Origin: Fratercula arctica
Taxonomy: Eukaryota; Chordata; Aves; Charadriiformes; Alcidae
Length of the DNA stretch: 64,000 nucleotides
Direction of reading: 5' to 3'
Assembly: GCA_947846985.1 (NCBI GenBank)
Contig: CANTUZ010000006.1
Location: 51,430,707-51,494,706, forward strand
Each line of letters opens with the position of its first letter. Within the stretch, counting starts at the first letter, position 1. Position numbers and translations under genes: made by a program. A model generated the notes under the pieces. The model saw nothing but the letters and a program-made list of their open reading frames with translations, was not told the origin of the DNA and did no database searches. Shown piece by piece: positions 13,499 through 26,200 of this stretch.

Positions 13499-14209
13499 TT
13501 ATAGTAAAGCATCTGAGAGATCAAGGTCTTTCTCTTCGTTTTGAGGTGTTGAGTTTTCTGTTGCTGGATTGATGTCTTCTACTGCGGAAGGCAAGAGATC
13601 CTCGTCTCTGAATTCTCTGGGAAAGCTAGAAGAAGCTGGAAGGTCCATAATTTGTTTCCATGGTTTTCCAGGACATCTGGGGAGAGGAGATCCTGTGTGA
13701 TCTGGCAACCCATTAAAGACAGACATATCAGGAGGAATTAGTGGTTCTGCAGCCATACTGGTTTCCTTTTCTGCAACCCCTGGATTAACTAGCTCTGATG
13801 CTGTTTCAGCACTGGACGATGGGAGGGTTTTGTTTTGATTAAAACCCCTTTCATCGGACTCCTCAGAAGATTTGAGGTCTGCATGTTTATGTTTACCATT
13901 TCTACTGTGCTTTTTATGCCCACACCTATGGCCCTCTCTGTGTCCACAACCAATTTGATGCCTATGCCTTTTGTCATACTCCTGATCCTTTTTATATCCA
14001 TGCCTGTGTTTTTGCCCATGTTTATGCCTGTGCTTATGCTCGGGTTCACCTTCACCTTCTGATTCCTGTCCACCATCTTTTCTTGTTTCTTTGACAGGTC
14101 TTTCCCTTTCTTCTTCTTTTTTATCAGAGCATAAAATTCCATTTGACTGGTCCAGCATAGCAGCGCTTCGGAAAGGTGTGAATCCAGGAGGTCGCCTTAT
14201 ATATACTTC
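13499..14209 (-). CDS. KNG1: KNG1 exon 10: kinin and light chain
   Basis: Acceptor TTTTTTAG, phase 0, stop TAA. It encodes EVYIR, the kinin, then SAAMLDQ, a charged Glu/Lys/Arg stretch, the His-rich segment and a Ser/Pro-rich tail. The segment SVFNGLPDHTGSP followed by RCPGKPW aligns with the human light-chain region that binds prekallikrein. The final DLDLSDALL matches human FDLTDGLS at the C-terminus. No alternative exon for a short light chain was recognised downstream. Confidence 0.95.
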   Translation of the reverse strand, partial: EVYIRRPPGFTPFRSAAMLDQSNGILCSDKKEEERERPVKETRKDGGQESEGEGEPEHKHRHKHGQKHRHGYKKDQEYDKRHRHQIGCGHREGHRCGHKKHSRNGKHKHADLKSSEESDERGFNQNKTLPSSSAETASELVNPGVAEKETSMAAEPLIPPDMSVFNGLPDHTGSPLPRCPGKPWKQIMDLPASSSFPREFRDEDLLPSAVEDINPATENSTPQNEEKDLDLSDALL

Positions 14210-17200
14210 CTAAAAAACATTCCAATAATAGCCATATATGTTATATGAACAAGAACAATAGCTTTGGGTTTGGGAAATTCAGAAGTTGGCTCATTGCAGC
14301 ACATGAGTCATTTAGCAAAAATATGTTATCAGATTTTTAAAGTAAACTAAATAATAATCTTTTCTATCTGTGATAAGCATGGAAACATAAACATCCTCCC
14401 AAATAACTCCGAGTATTTTAGCAGTTATATGTTAAAAGAACAATCTATATATCACTGAAATTCTGCCAGGTTGACCTGGGAATGATACTATAGAGAGGAA
14501 ATCGTGTACTGGTTTTAATTTATGAACAATACAGTTGACTAAATGTCCCTGTGCTTGTTAGAGTGTAACACTCTGATGTATAAAACCAATTTATGTTAAA
14601 GGCTAGCACATTTCTGGGTAATCTCAGTAGTCTCAATACCAGAATATACAAAAGATCTGCATCATTTTGTTATATGAAATGTAGCTATGCAGTTTTTTGT
14701 TTCTAGGTTTGACGTACACATTTCATAAGACTGCTTAGAAATAACACATATAGGTTAAAGCTGATAATATAAAACATGTAGTTGTTACTGAGTAATCTCT
14801 GTTTCCCCATCACTGTTCAACTGGAAGACAGAGACTGAATGCATGGTGTACAGCTGCTATCCAACATTGGTTTGATTTCTGTCCACCGAAGTGTCTGATC
14901 ATTATCTCCCTGCAAATCAGAGTTGTTTGGGACACAGCTAAATTTGAAAGTTGATGTGAATACAATATTTTAGTGAAAATAAAGAGGAGAGACATTCATT
15001 AGTTGATACATAATGCATGAATAGGTAGCTATGAAGGTACTGAGCACAGTGAAGTTATCGATTATGAATATGGGTTAATCAATCTCACTTTATTCAGTGT
15101 ATCTTCTCTTCATTAGGGAGCATGGGAGTCCCTGCATTCATTAAAAAACGTGAAATCATCAGAACTAAAAAAGTCCTGATGATAAAAAAAGATTTATATT
15201 CCACTCTGAAATTTTCAGACTTGCCCATGTTCAGGGCTAGTTAATAGTGGAGCTGGGCAGGAAGGAAACGGAAAGATCTTCCTGCAGAGATTGACAACTC
15301 ATGGCAGGAGATCTGCTACTCTACTAAATATGAAAAGATTTGCAGATGCTTTTGAAACCTGTGGGGTATAATTGTTGCATTGCCAAATACATTTTTGTCT
15401 CAATTTTTAAACCTAGTATGAATAATAATTCAAATGAGCTGATGTGGTTCGATACTTCAGAGCTTAATGGATAATGCAAAGGAGTCGTGAACAGAGAGGA
15501 TGTTCTCCCTGTCCTGTTGCCTTCATATTTCTGTAATCACTGTTGTCCACTGTCTCACCTTGTGGCAAAACTGCCTTTAATGTAACACGTTGCTGAGGTT
15601 GGAGGGTGAGGGAGAGGAGTGTGGCATTACTGAGGTTGTTAAGAAAACCTATATGTTCCTTTAATTTTGGTACAAAATATGAGATAATTTGGAATGGATA
15701 AAGAATTTAATGACTGCCTGTGTTCTGTGCTCTACTTATGATGCTGGGTAATGAAAAGGAACCATACCATTGACCGTTCTTTAGAGCAGTTCACCTGTGG
15801 AAAGATTTTATTGTCCCCTGGGATCACGTGAATTTGTGCTTCACATGGCAGTGGTACCTGTTGACAAAAAAAAAACCAACACGTTAAGGCGACAAGACAT
15901 CAGACACAAAGGAAGAGTTGTGCATGAAAAAAATTATGGCTTTTTAAATAATACTATGAAATACAAATATACTTGGAACTTTACAGAAATGTGTATGAAA
16001 TCCATCTTAGTGATGGAGGCTTCTGTATTGCTGTATTGGGACACATCACTGCTTAGGTTTTTGAGGTTATAGCATGCCTATGTGAACACTTTAATTCAAC
16101 ATTGGTTTGGAGGCTGGATCTTGAAAAATTGTATTTTTCATCTCCAGCATTTTTGGAGCACTGTTTAATCTTCATGATATTCCTAACAAATATTGTTTAT
16201 TGATGGTATTTCTCCTACTAAAAACTGGGAAACTGAGATAGAGAGAAAGACTTTTTTTTTTTCCTGTCCAGTGCCTGCTGCACTAAGATTTTAAAATCTC
16301 ACAGGTAAGCACTGTTCACATGGTGGGAAAAGAGAGGGGAAATAAAGCCTCTCTTTCCCAACCACCTTCCTTGCCAATGGTTTCTGGCCCTATCAGCATT
16401 ACTTTCCAGTGTCTGGAAGGCATTTTCTGTGTATCAGCAGTAGGCATTCCAGCAGAATCATTCCTTTGCGCACCAGTAACACTCCAGTCTCATGTTTTCC
16501 TTAGCTGCAAGTCCACAGAGTCAGGAGTATTGCAGCTATTTCATTTCGCAGCAGCCTCCTCCCCTCCTTTCTTTGATTCATTATTATCAGAAGAAAGTTC
16601 CTTCTGCTTTGCAGTGAGCACTGATCTTTCAGTTGGAGTAACTCAGTTTAGGCTTTATGTTTTACTGCCATTGTCACTGGCATGGATTACGAACAGTGAA
16701 AGGTGTCCTTCTTGTTGAAACAAAAGTTTACTGAAAGAGGTAAGAGAACTCAGGATGTGATTTTACTTAAGCGTTTACAATTTCTGGTGCAAATGAATGT
16801 CCATTAGGAACATTACAGTTGGCAACATCATCATTACTTACGCTGTCTGATGTGGCTTCACAGTCTTCATTAAATTTTTCAAACTCTTTCTTGGAGCAGT
16901 TTGTCTTCCAGACTGTGAATGTTATATGGTAGTTTTGTCCTGCAACCACCTGAAAAATTAGCAAGAAGGTTTTCTGTGGTAAAGGCATTTTATTGAAAAG
17001 GGCTCACTGGAAAGATATTTTTCTAGAAGCTTATAGTACTTACACACTACGAGTCCTGCCCACTGGGACAATATATGTTAAGAACAATATTAAAATACTT
17101 GGCAGCAAACCTATCTGCCTCTAATCAACTTACTTATTTACTCCAGTTCCCATTCTCAAAAATTCCAGCATTGACACTGAAGGAAAGAGGTCAGAATAAT

Positions 17201-20200
17201 ATCAGGTCCATAGTTTTGGCTTTGTTTTATTGGATGCTTGTAGTAATTTCATTAATAATGAATGAAATCATTAGTGACACTGCTGTAGAGAGCCAAATAT
17301 GATGTAAGAAAAATGGAATGTGAGTAAAATGAAGTGTGTGATGAACAGGCTCAGTTGAAAATGAACATATTTGCCAAATGCATTAAGGGGAGAAACTGCA
17401 CGGGTTCAGGAATGTGCCTGGTATGAGTTCTCTTAGTATTTTTTACAGAGCCCAAAATAGTAAATCTTGCTTCAGAGACAGCAGGCAAAACATGAAATTC
17501 TGTCTGTTTTAAGTCTATTTTAAAAATGCGTGCATGCTAATGCATATCATGATACATATCATATCAATCATGATATGAAAAGAGAGAAAGAAGAAAAAAG
17601 TTTTAAAAGAAGAAAAAGCACAGATACTATTAGTAAGATAATGTGAGCTATTCAGAAAAACTCTGGTGTGCTTTTAGTGCTTTCTCCAGTGGCACCCCTC
17701 ATGCTCAGGAGTTGTTGTTGAGAAAGTATTTTCTGAATTATTCCAATATCTTATTTTCAATTCTGTCCTGAAACTCTGTTTTGATGTGTTGGGACTGTAA
17801 ACAAGGCAAATGCAAATGCTGACCAATATTATCCTCTTGATTCCTTGCTCTTCTTTATCAAGTTGTATTTATCTGTATATCTTAAGTCATGCCCACATGT
17901 TCTCTTGTGAATCTAGCTGCAGTATTCTTAGCAGCAGAATTAGTACCTAAATTAACAGATTTCTAAGGGAAATTGGGAAGCCCCATTTCTTGGAGCTTAC
18001 AGCTACTGTAGGGTGGATAGTGCTTAAAATAACATACTGAGTATTGGTGTCGTGGATCAAGTGGGCGCTTTCTACTTTTCTCCTTTAAAAATTTAAGGTA
18101 TGTTACAAAGGTTGGTAAAAAGTGGGGTAGATATACGGAAATCAGATATTTTAAGTCAACCTTTTTCCCATACTTTTCAAATCATGTTGTTTTAAGAAAA
18201 ATTAAAAAATCAAGAGATAGGAGATTTTAAAATTACTTCTGAATGCAAGCCAAGATGGATAATATTTTACAAGAAAAATTGCATGGATATTTCAGTTACC
18301 ACATGTATCAACACTTAGAGAAAAACATTATTTCAAATCTAAACACAAACTTTAGCTAACATTCAACTCAGACCAATAACGCTGCAATGTCTGTTCCTCA
18401 TCTCTGGTATATCCCAACCTGAACTGTTGCTGCTTTTATTTCTCCAGCTTTGTAGTAGAAGTCATCGTTGCTCTCCGAATTATACTTCTCCAGAGAAACC
18501 TTCAGTAGTTCCTTCAGTTCAGGCCTGTCTTTTGGGATGGTCTTTGGACAACCAGTGCGAGTGGCAGGAATTACTGTCTCTTCAACTGGAAGAAACCAAC
18601 AGATTTCAGATCTAAGGAGCAAAAGATTCAATGTAGATAAAGACTGGGAAAAAGAGTTAGTTATAAACTCCTGCCTTCTGGAACACTTGAGTTTTATATG
18701 GTCAGCATTCACCTAGTGTCACATTGGACACTTCACAACAGTTTTCTCCTGGAAACAAGAACTGTGTGTCCCAATTGCAGGTAGCTAGCAAATAAAGAGA
18801 GGGAACGCTTACACGTGTGGAAGGATCTGAATCGGGTGAAACGAGGTGTATGTTATTGGCAATGAATGAGGGTGTTGAAGAATATCATCATTTTTTGAAG
18901 AAAAAAACAAGTCTGAATGGGTGAGAATGTGGCACTTATTAGATGGAGTAGTGTTGTACTCCCTGTTCTAAAGCTCTGGAGCTGTGATAATCTGTGTCCA
19001 AATAGATGGCTAGAGGGAAAAGTAAGAATAAGAAAATTATTTGGGACTTTGACTGGAATGAACTTTTAAATTCTAAGTAATTTATTTACTTAGGATGTTA
19101 GAGGATGGGAAAAACCCCATCCTCTAACATAGCAAATGTAAATATAGCCATGCAATATGAAATAAACAAAGATAGTATCAATAGGTGTATTACCAATTTT
19201 GGAAAAAGCTTGAAGTCCTCAGTTCCTTTGCTTTTGAAAAGCATACATTGGAGCTCTTTGGAAAGTTAGAAGTTACTTACTTAAACAATGGCATATTAAC
19301 TTGCTTGTCATTGTGGTGGAAAAGGAATTATTTTTTGTAGGACAGTTATACTCTTTGAGTTTGTATCCGTTACTCTCCAAATGAGACTCAGCAACCAGCT
19401 CCATGTCATAGAAATAGGGCAGTATACAAATGATAACATGTAACTTTCAGCTGCATATGAAATACTTGTAGGAAGGGAAAAAAATCTGTGGTAATATTTC
19501 ATTTAGGGGTAGTGCTTTTTTGATCCCAGAGTAATTACTTTCTCTTGTTATTAGCTGTTTTTATATCTTGCATTTTTATTTTGCCTTTTTCTACAATTGT
19601 AAAAAAATATTGAAAATTGCAGAACTTTAAAAATTGGTAGTGCCTATGACATACCTGGAAACTTGCATTGGCTTGCAATGTCTACAAGCTGCTCATGAAG
19701 ACTTTCATATGCTTTGGCATCACATTTACCTACACGCTGGAGTGAAAAATGCAAAACGCATCCTTATTATTTAGAAATAATGAACAAGCTCACATCCTAA
19801 ATACTTCCCTCCTAACAGAATAAGTCAAGCATACAATAATTCCTTCCATCCATATATATGCTGGGAGCAAGGAGCCTGACTGACGGTTTGCAGAGCCAAT
19901 AAATGATGAGGGTTCAAAAGGACCACTCAGAAAATAAACCATAAAAGAGAAGCTAAATGAACTATTTGTATGTGTTCATTACAGAAGGAAATGGCAAGGT
20001 TTACAAGCCAGAATCCTGTTTTATGGAGAACTCACTGGAATTTCTGTCTCAAACTGTAGAGACCAAAAAGAAGATTACGTAATTAACAAATCAAACATTA
20101 CTGAGTTTCCGGTATTTACTCAGGTGTTCTAAAGGAACTGTGGTCGATGACTTGCTTAACACATTGCATTAGGACTGGAAGAAAGCAGATGTTGATCCCT

Positions 20201-23200
20201 TTCTGTTTTACAGAGGTTATAGACCCATGAAACTGATGTCTGTACCATTCAAGTGATTAGAAATGGTAATAGGAAAGAACTAGAAGGCGTGAATACATCA
20301 AGGAGAGACCAGGGGTTTTGTTGTAAACAGAAGTCAAAGTTCTTCAAAAGCATCAACAAAAGTCTGTAAAGAAACCTGTTGGTAAAGTATTCGTAGATTT
20401 TCAAAGGCTCTAGGGGAATCTAATCAACTGTAGAATAAGAAGGAATACTGTTACAATTCAAGATGAACATCTTAGGGCTATGACAGATACTTGAAAACAT
20501 CATCCATAAAAAAATCTTCTTAGTAATGGTTTAGAAGAAATAATAAAAAATAACGTCAAGGCTTATTATCCAGGTTAGAGAGAATGACATTATGCCCTAC
20601 TGTAGCTCTGTGGTTCACATGCTTGTTGAATACAGGGTGCAATTACGGTCTTCCCATTTCAAAATGAATAGTACAGAGCTGAATAAAGGTATGAAACAAC
20701 CTCCATGGTCATCCCAAGTATGGAAGATTTTTGGAATACCAAATTCTGATACTAGCTGCGGATGATCTATTAGCAAGGCTGCTCAACGGTTCAGAGGATG
20801 AATGATAAAGATCCCACAAAGCATGCGTGCTTGAAGCAGGATGTGAATGATCTTAGGGTTTAAGGGCAAGCGTAGGAAATGGAGAGATTTGCTTCAGCGA
20901 GTCTGATTCTCACTCACCTGTTATGTACCACAGTGTTGTCATTCTTTCCTTTTTTTGATCAATGCTTCTGAAATGTCCTGAAACACTTTTGAGACATTCA
21001 AGGAGTAATTTTTGAATGGGAGAGGCTCTTGAATGTCACACTCAAGTGCACTTCCACAGCTGGAACAGATGGGAGTAAGCTTCGGTGGTTCCTCCCCTCC
21101 ATTTACCCCCACTGTCCGTTGTCACCCTGCATCCTGCCCTCTGCCTTGTGTTTGCAGGAGCATCGACTGAGCCCTGGGGAGCTGGTTCAGGGGGGCTGGC
21201 TGCGAGAGCAACCCTCTGTTTTTGGTCCAGTTAATTCTGTTCCAGGTCAGAGAAGCTGAGGAAGTACCTGGTTTTGCATCACTGTTTAGCTAGAATATGT
21301 ACGTTTGTTAATAAATTTCTTTTGAAGCTCTCTTATTTGGACTGTGGTAGAGGTTAAGTAATAATTCAGATACTTTTCTTCCAAAATATGTCTTAAGCAG
21401 GAAAAATGATGCTAATTTTAATTATCGCTTCTTGGGTTGTACCTGAGTAACTCCCTGAATATCTGGATAGGAACTTCTCAAGGGATTTATTATTCGGGTG
21501 AGACTATTTAGATTCTGTAGAGTAATCTGTAAATGTTTCAGTGATCACCTTAGTCGCTGCTTCAGGAGAAGACAAGAATGTTCTAATTGCATAAATAGAC
21601 AGTTATCTATAAGCCTGGATTTAAACTTCATTCACAAAGTGAAGCAAGACTAAATATTTTCTTGAGCCAGATCTCAATGATTATTTGTTAATACGGTATT
21701 TTCTTGACAAACAAATTTTGCAGATTACTTACACCTCTAGAAGTGGGTTTGCACTCTGGAGTTAAATCTTGAAATTGTTCTTTGGAGCAGTTAGTCTCCT
21801 CAATTTCATATTTAATTATGTAATTCCATCCAGCTACCACCTGGAACAGATATTTAGGAGGTACATTATGTAAACCAATACAAAGTTGGAAATGAAACTA
21901 TTAAATGTGATTAGCAAAGAAAGCAAAACTACTCTTCTAGTGCCTTCCATCCATCAAATTACTTTGCAGTCATTGAGCCGTAGAGTATTCATGGACAGCA
22001 AAAAAAAATCTTGTCCTTGTGATGCAAGAAGTAAACCAAGTCATGCATATATTAGAAGTGCACTGTGTATTTGGATCCTGCGTCTCCTGGCAAGCCTGCA
22101 GCCTCATGATGCGTGGTTTCTTGCACTCTCCTCTAAAGTGTTTGTTACCTATTACTCCCAGTGACAGGAAGCTGGTCCAGATAGATGACTACACTAATAC
22201 AGCTTGGCAAATCCTGTGTTCCTGAGCGTGGGACATAGTAAAACAGTGTCTGAATAATGTAACTTTATACTGCTGGCATCATTTGTTATTGAGTGTCCTG
22301 CATTTATCATCTACCTATAATTGTGTCTGCCTGGGGCTTTACCTTCGCCTGCCTGCTGGTTTGTCCACATTTGTGACCCTTTTTTTCATTTTCTCTGCAG
22401 GAAGCACTTCAGTTTTCCTCACTGTGGCTACTGCTCCTCCCTCATGAAATCACTCCATGTCACAGTACTGGGTCAGGTAGCATTGGATTAAAGAGGAGAA
22501 ATAAGAATCAAATATAGGAACTTTCTGTCCCAGATCAGTTAAAGTGGAGGGCTCTGACTGGTCTCTGTTGGCCAGAAGTGACATGATCGTTCTCTTTCCA
22601 GCGCTGGATTGCAGGCTTGTCTGTGACATTTTGTCATGTGGCTTAAATGCTGTGTAAGCCTGTCTTTCAGCTGAGAGGGTCATTACCATCAGTAAATAAA
22701 AAGAGGACAGTCTGAATTCAATCACGAGTCAAATTGACATGAGATCAGAAGACTTTTTTTGGCTAAGTAAATACATACACATTCAAAGAAAAGGGCTTGT
22801 ATTTGGTGTCAGGTTATATACTACTTAACAACCAAATAAGAAACTACTTCCTAGCAACATCGCACCAATCCATAGGAGAGCCTTTCACAGGGAAATAATT
22901 GTTGCATGGAATACCAGACAACATAGAATTTCTGCGACCTGAGCAGTCATTTCTCGCAAAGCAGATATTCCTGTGTGCAGAAATCTTTCAGCAAGTGACA
23001 TGCTGGCTTTTTGGTTTTCTTACCCATTTTTCCTATATGGGATTTACACATCCTATAGCGTATAGCAGCTGCTGACACACGTGTCCTATTGCATTGCAAA
23101 ACCATGGATGCCTGCTGCTATTTGAAAGGCTGCAGAGCATGAGGCATCCGTGCAGGCTGGGAGGTTTGGCACAGAACCTGGGAGAGATCTGCTCCTGCTG

Positions 23201-26200
23201 GAGCTTCAGGGAGAGTGGAATACCTGAGCCCATCCGGGGTGACACAGGCTGCCTGTGTCAGCACTGAATGCAAATAAACTGGTGCTAAACACTGGTTAGA
23301 TGCAACTGCAGATAAAGCAAAGAATATGCTTACTATCAGTTTGTGAAGTTGACAGCTCTGAAAATCTAGTAGGTAACTGTTTATGATTCCTTATAAATGA
23401 AGAGAATTATTTACAGGTTCTACACTCTATATGCATTTCATATGCTTTTATTCTGAAATATAAACCACCTTAAAATCAGAAACGTGTACAATAAACAACC
23501 AAGGTACCTAGTTTGGGGGGACTTGGGGGGTAAAATTTAGAGAAAAATCATACACAAACCTGTATTTTAGCTTCTTTTATTTCCACAAGCTTAAAAAGGG
23601 CAGGTTCAGTACTGTGCTTGTTAAACTTTTGAATGGCTTGTTTCAGAATTTCTGACACTTTTGAACTGTCACTCGATATAGGATGGAAGCATCCAGTACA
23701 GATAGCTGCAGTAAGTGTTATCTTTGGCGTAGCTGGAAAAGAAACAAACCAAAAAACATAAAGTTTCATGTAAAACAGCCTCAGGTTTTAATTTTTCCTC
23801 TCTGGGAATGAGAGAAAAGGTTCAATAAGCAAAAACCTTTCCTGCTTTTAATTGGAGTGATCAGCAAACCCCACATTTCAGTTTCAGGATCTGCAAAGAC
23901 ACTCATGATATTTAGAAACATGCTTTGGTTTGTGGTGGTAGGGGCCTTCCATGGCGTTTGGATCCAGGCATGGTTTCAGCAGCAAATTTTACTCAGAGGA
24001 GTCAGTTCAGGAGTCACTGAATCTCTGAAAGACCTTGCAAGTAGTTTTGCTGTCACTAAGAAAGGGTCATCCCTCATTCAGCCAGGGAAGAACCAGTGGA
24101 GGCTACAACTAAGGAGATGTTCTTCAAATTTCTCAAAGCTCACCCACTGTGTGCAGCTGCTTGCTGTCCTCCCCATGTTTCAGGATGAGACTTTGACAGG
24201 AGTGTTTTGGCTCACCCCTGTGAGCTACTCTGGCTCTGAGCTCCTCAGGGACTGCAGCTGCCCTGTTCTGCTGCCCTGTGCCTTGGAGCCCCTGCCAGTC
24301 ACCACTTGGGGTTACCTTCAGGCTTAACCGACGGCGTTGGCTGGGGATGGACAAGCTTGACGGGGATCTCAAACTTCTGTTTCCTACTACTAATCCTATT
24401 AACTCCTTTCTAGTAATCATGGATTGGATTTTCATAAATTAATTTTATAGTTCAGTACATAAATTAATTTCATGATTCAGTGAGCTTGAGAATGAAAGCG
24501 GGACAATATGTGGTCTCTGTGGAATTGAAGTAAAATTTGTGTGCCTGATCCTCAGCTGGCATTAACTGGCTTTGATGGAGTTATGCCAGGTTGCACCAGC
24601 CAGGAAACCAGTCCAGGGTCAATATGATCAAAGAGTTCCAAGAAGCCTGAACAGTATGGTACCTGACATGGTGGGGAAATCCCTCACCAGTCAGGGTCTG
24701 TTGTTTCACCCTTTCTGTTTGAATCCTTTGGATTGGATTTTGGCCCCTCTCTATATTTGCAATATCTGTGTAAGCAATATTTATTCTGAGGTCTCCAAGG
24801 GGTACTTGGACAAAGTCCAGCCCTTTGTGTTTCTAGTATCACTTATTTTGACTCAGTAATTACAAATATATAGATGTTACAGGAAAACGTGAGCATGTTT
24901 TAAGGGAGTAGTCACACAGGAGATAATAAACCAGCAGCACACCCACTTCCAAACCGACTATGGTCTCAGCATTTTCTTCAGTGCTGAACAAATGTGAATT
25001 CTTTTTTCAGAGTTGCTATAACTTGGTAACAAAAGATGAGCTTCTTAGGCTGAATACATGACTAATTTAATGTATGGTGGTTTTTTTTGTTTAGCTTTCT
25101 AAGCAAGGATTCAAATGCTATTTCCCCTGCATTCTCTGTGGGATGCACACACCTCACGCTGGCGACTAGAGGTCACCATTGCCCTACCAGTGCGTCTAAA
25201 CCAGGGCGTTGCTTCAGCAGCAGAAGGCAGTTTGTGTGTGCTGCAGTTCCTAGGGCACTGGCTGCAGCTATAGCTATTTAAGCTTTAAAGAAGTTAGCTA
25301 GGAACAAAAAACAAAGATAAGATGCCAAACATCTCAGAAATCATGGTAAATATTTCTGGAGTTAATAAGCATTTAGCTCCCTGCTACCAGTTAGATGGAT
25401 GTTTTAAAACTATCTTGACTGTGTCTTACACGAACACTAGACATAGGCATGTGGAGATCTCAGTAGCAAAGCTTTAGAACGGTGTGATCTCTTTCTAACA
25501 AAGGAAATTACTATGTGAACATAATAGTCATATCTGAATGTCTTACAGGCAAGAAACGTAGTACTGCTTATTAAGGTCTAAAACGTGTCACAGTCTCATA
25601 TTTTGTAAATCTTTTTTTCGTTGGGGTAAATATTTGTTTGGATAAACTTTAACAGAAATAATGTAGTCATTTTTAGTTTGGAGAAAATTAAAGTACAATT
25701 TTGTCATACAAAGGTTTTTTCTAATAATTTCTGGCATAATTTTATACTTGAATAAATAAGGACAGAAAATTAAAGTGTGACAAGTGGTATCTAGTCTCTA
25801 AGTTATTGATATGCTTTTGGTCTTAAGCAAATTACTGTTAACTTGTTATAATTCCAGTGTTTGAAGAAACTCACTGCACACACGTGTGCCGGTTTTCGTT
25901 ACCCTGGATAGAAACTGCAGTGCTTCACTGACTTTGTATGTATATAACAGTGAAGTGAAATTTTATCTTTAACATGTAATTGCTTATGGAAGATTATTTA
26001 TAAATGTCTGAAGAGGATGATAAGGAACTCCTACCTTTAAAATTACCTTAACGTCTCAGTATTATATTTTTCCCATTCTCATTTGTGAATGTACTGCTGC
26101 CCCAAACAGTTACATACCTGGAAAAATTTTGCAGTCTTGCGAAACATTACTTGTTTTTTCAGCGTTATTCATGTGAACTCGAGCTGTGCATTCTCCTGTT

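Noticed and set aside
13789..14142. Second minus-strand frame of 117 codons in the kininogen last exon
   Set aside because: It is a shifted frame inside the His/Lys-rich coding segment. The other frame holds the kinin and the conserved C-terminus.
23857..24327. 156-codon plus-strand frame in KNG1 intron 3
   Set aside because: It has no recognisable domain and no splice or promoter context. It is treated as chance.
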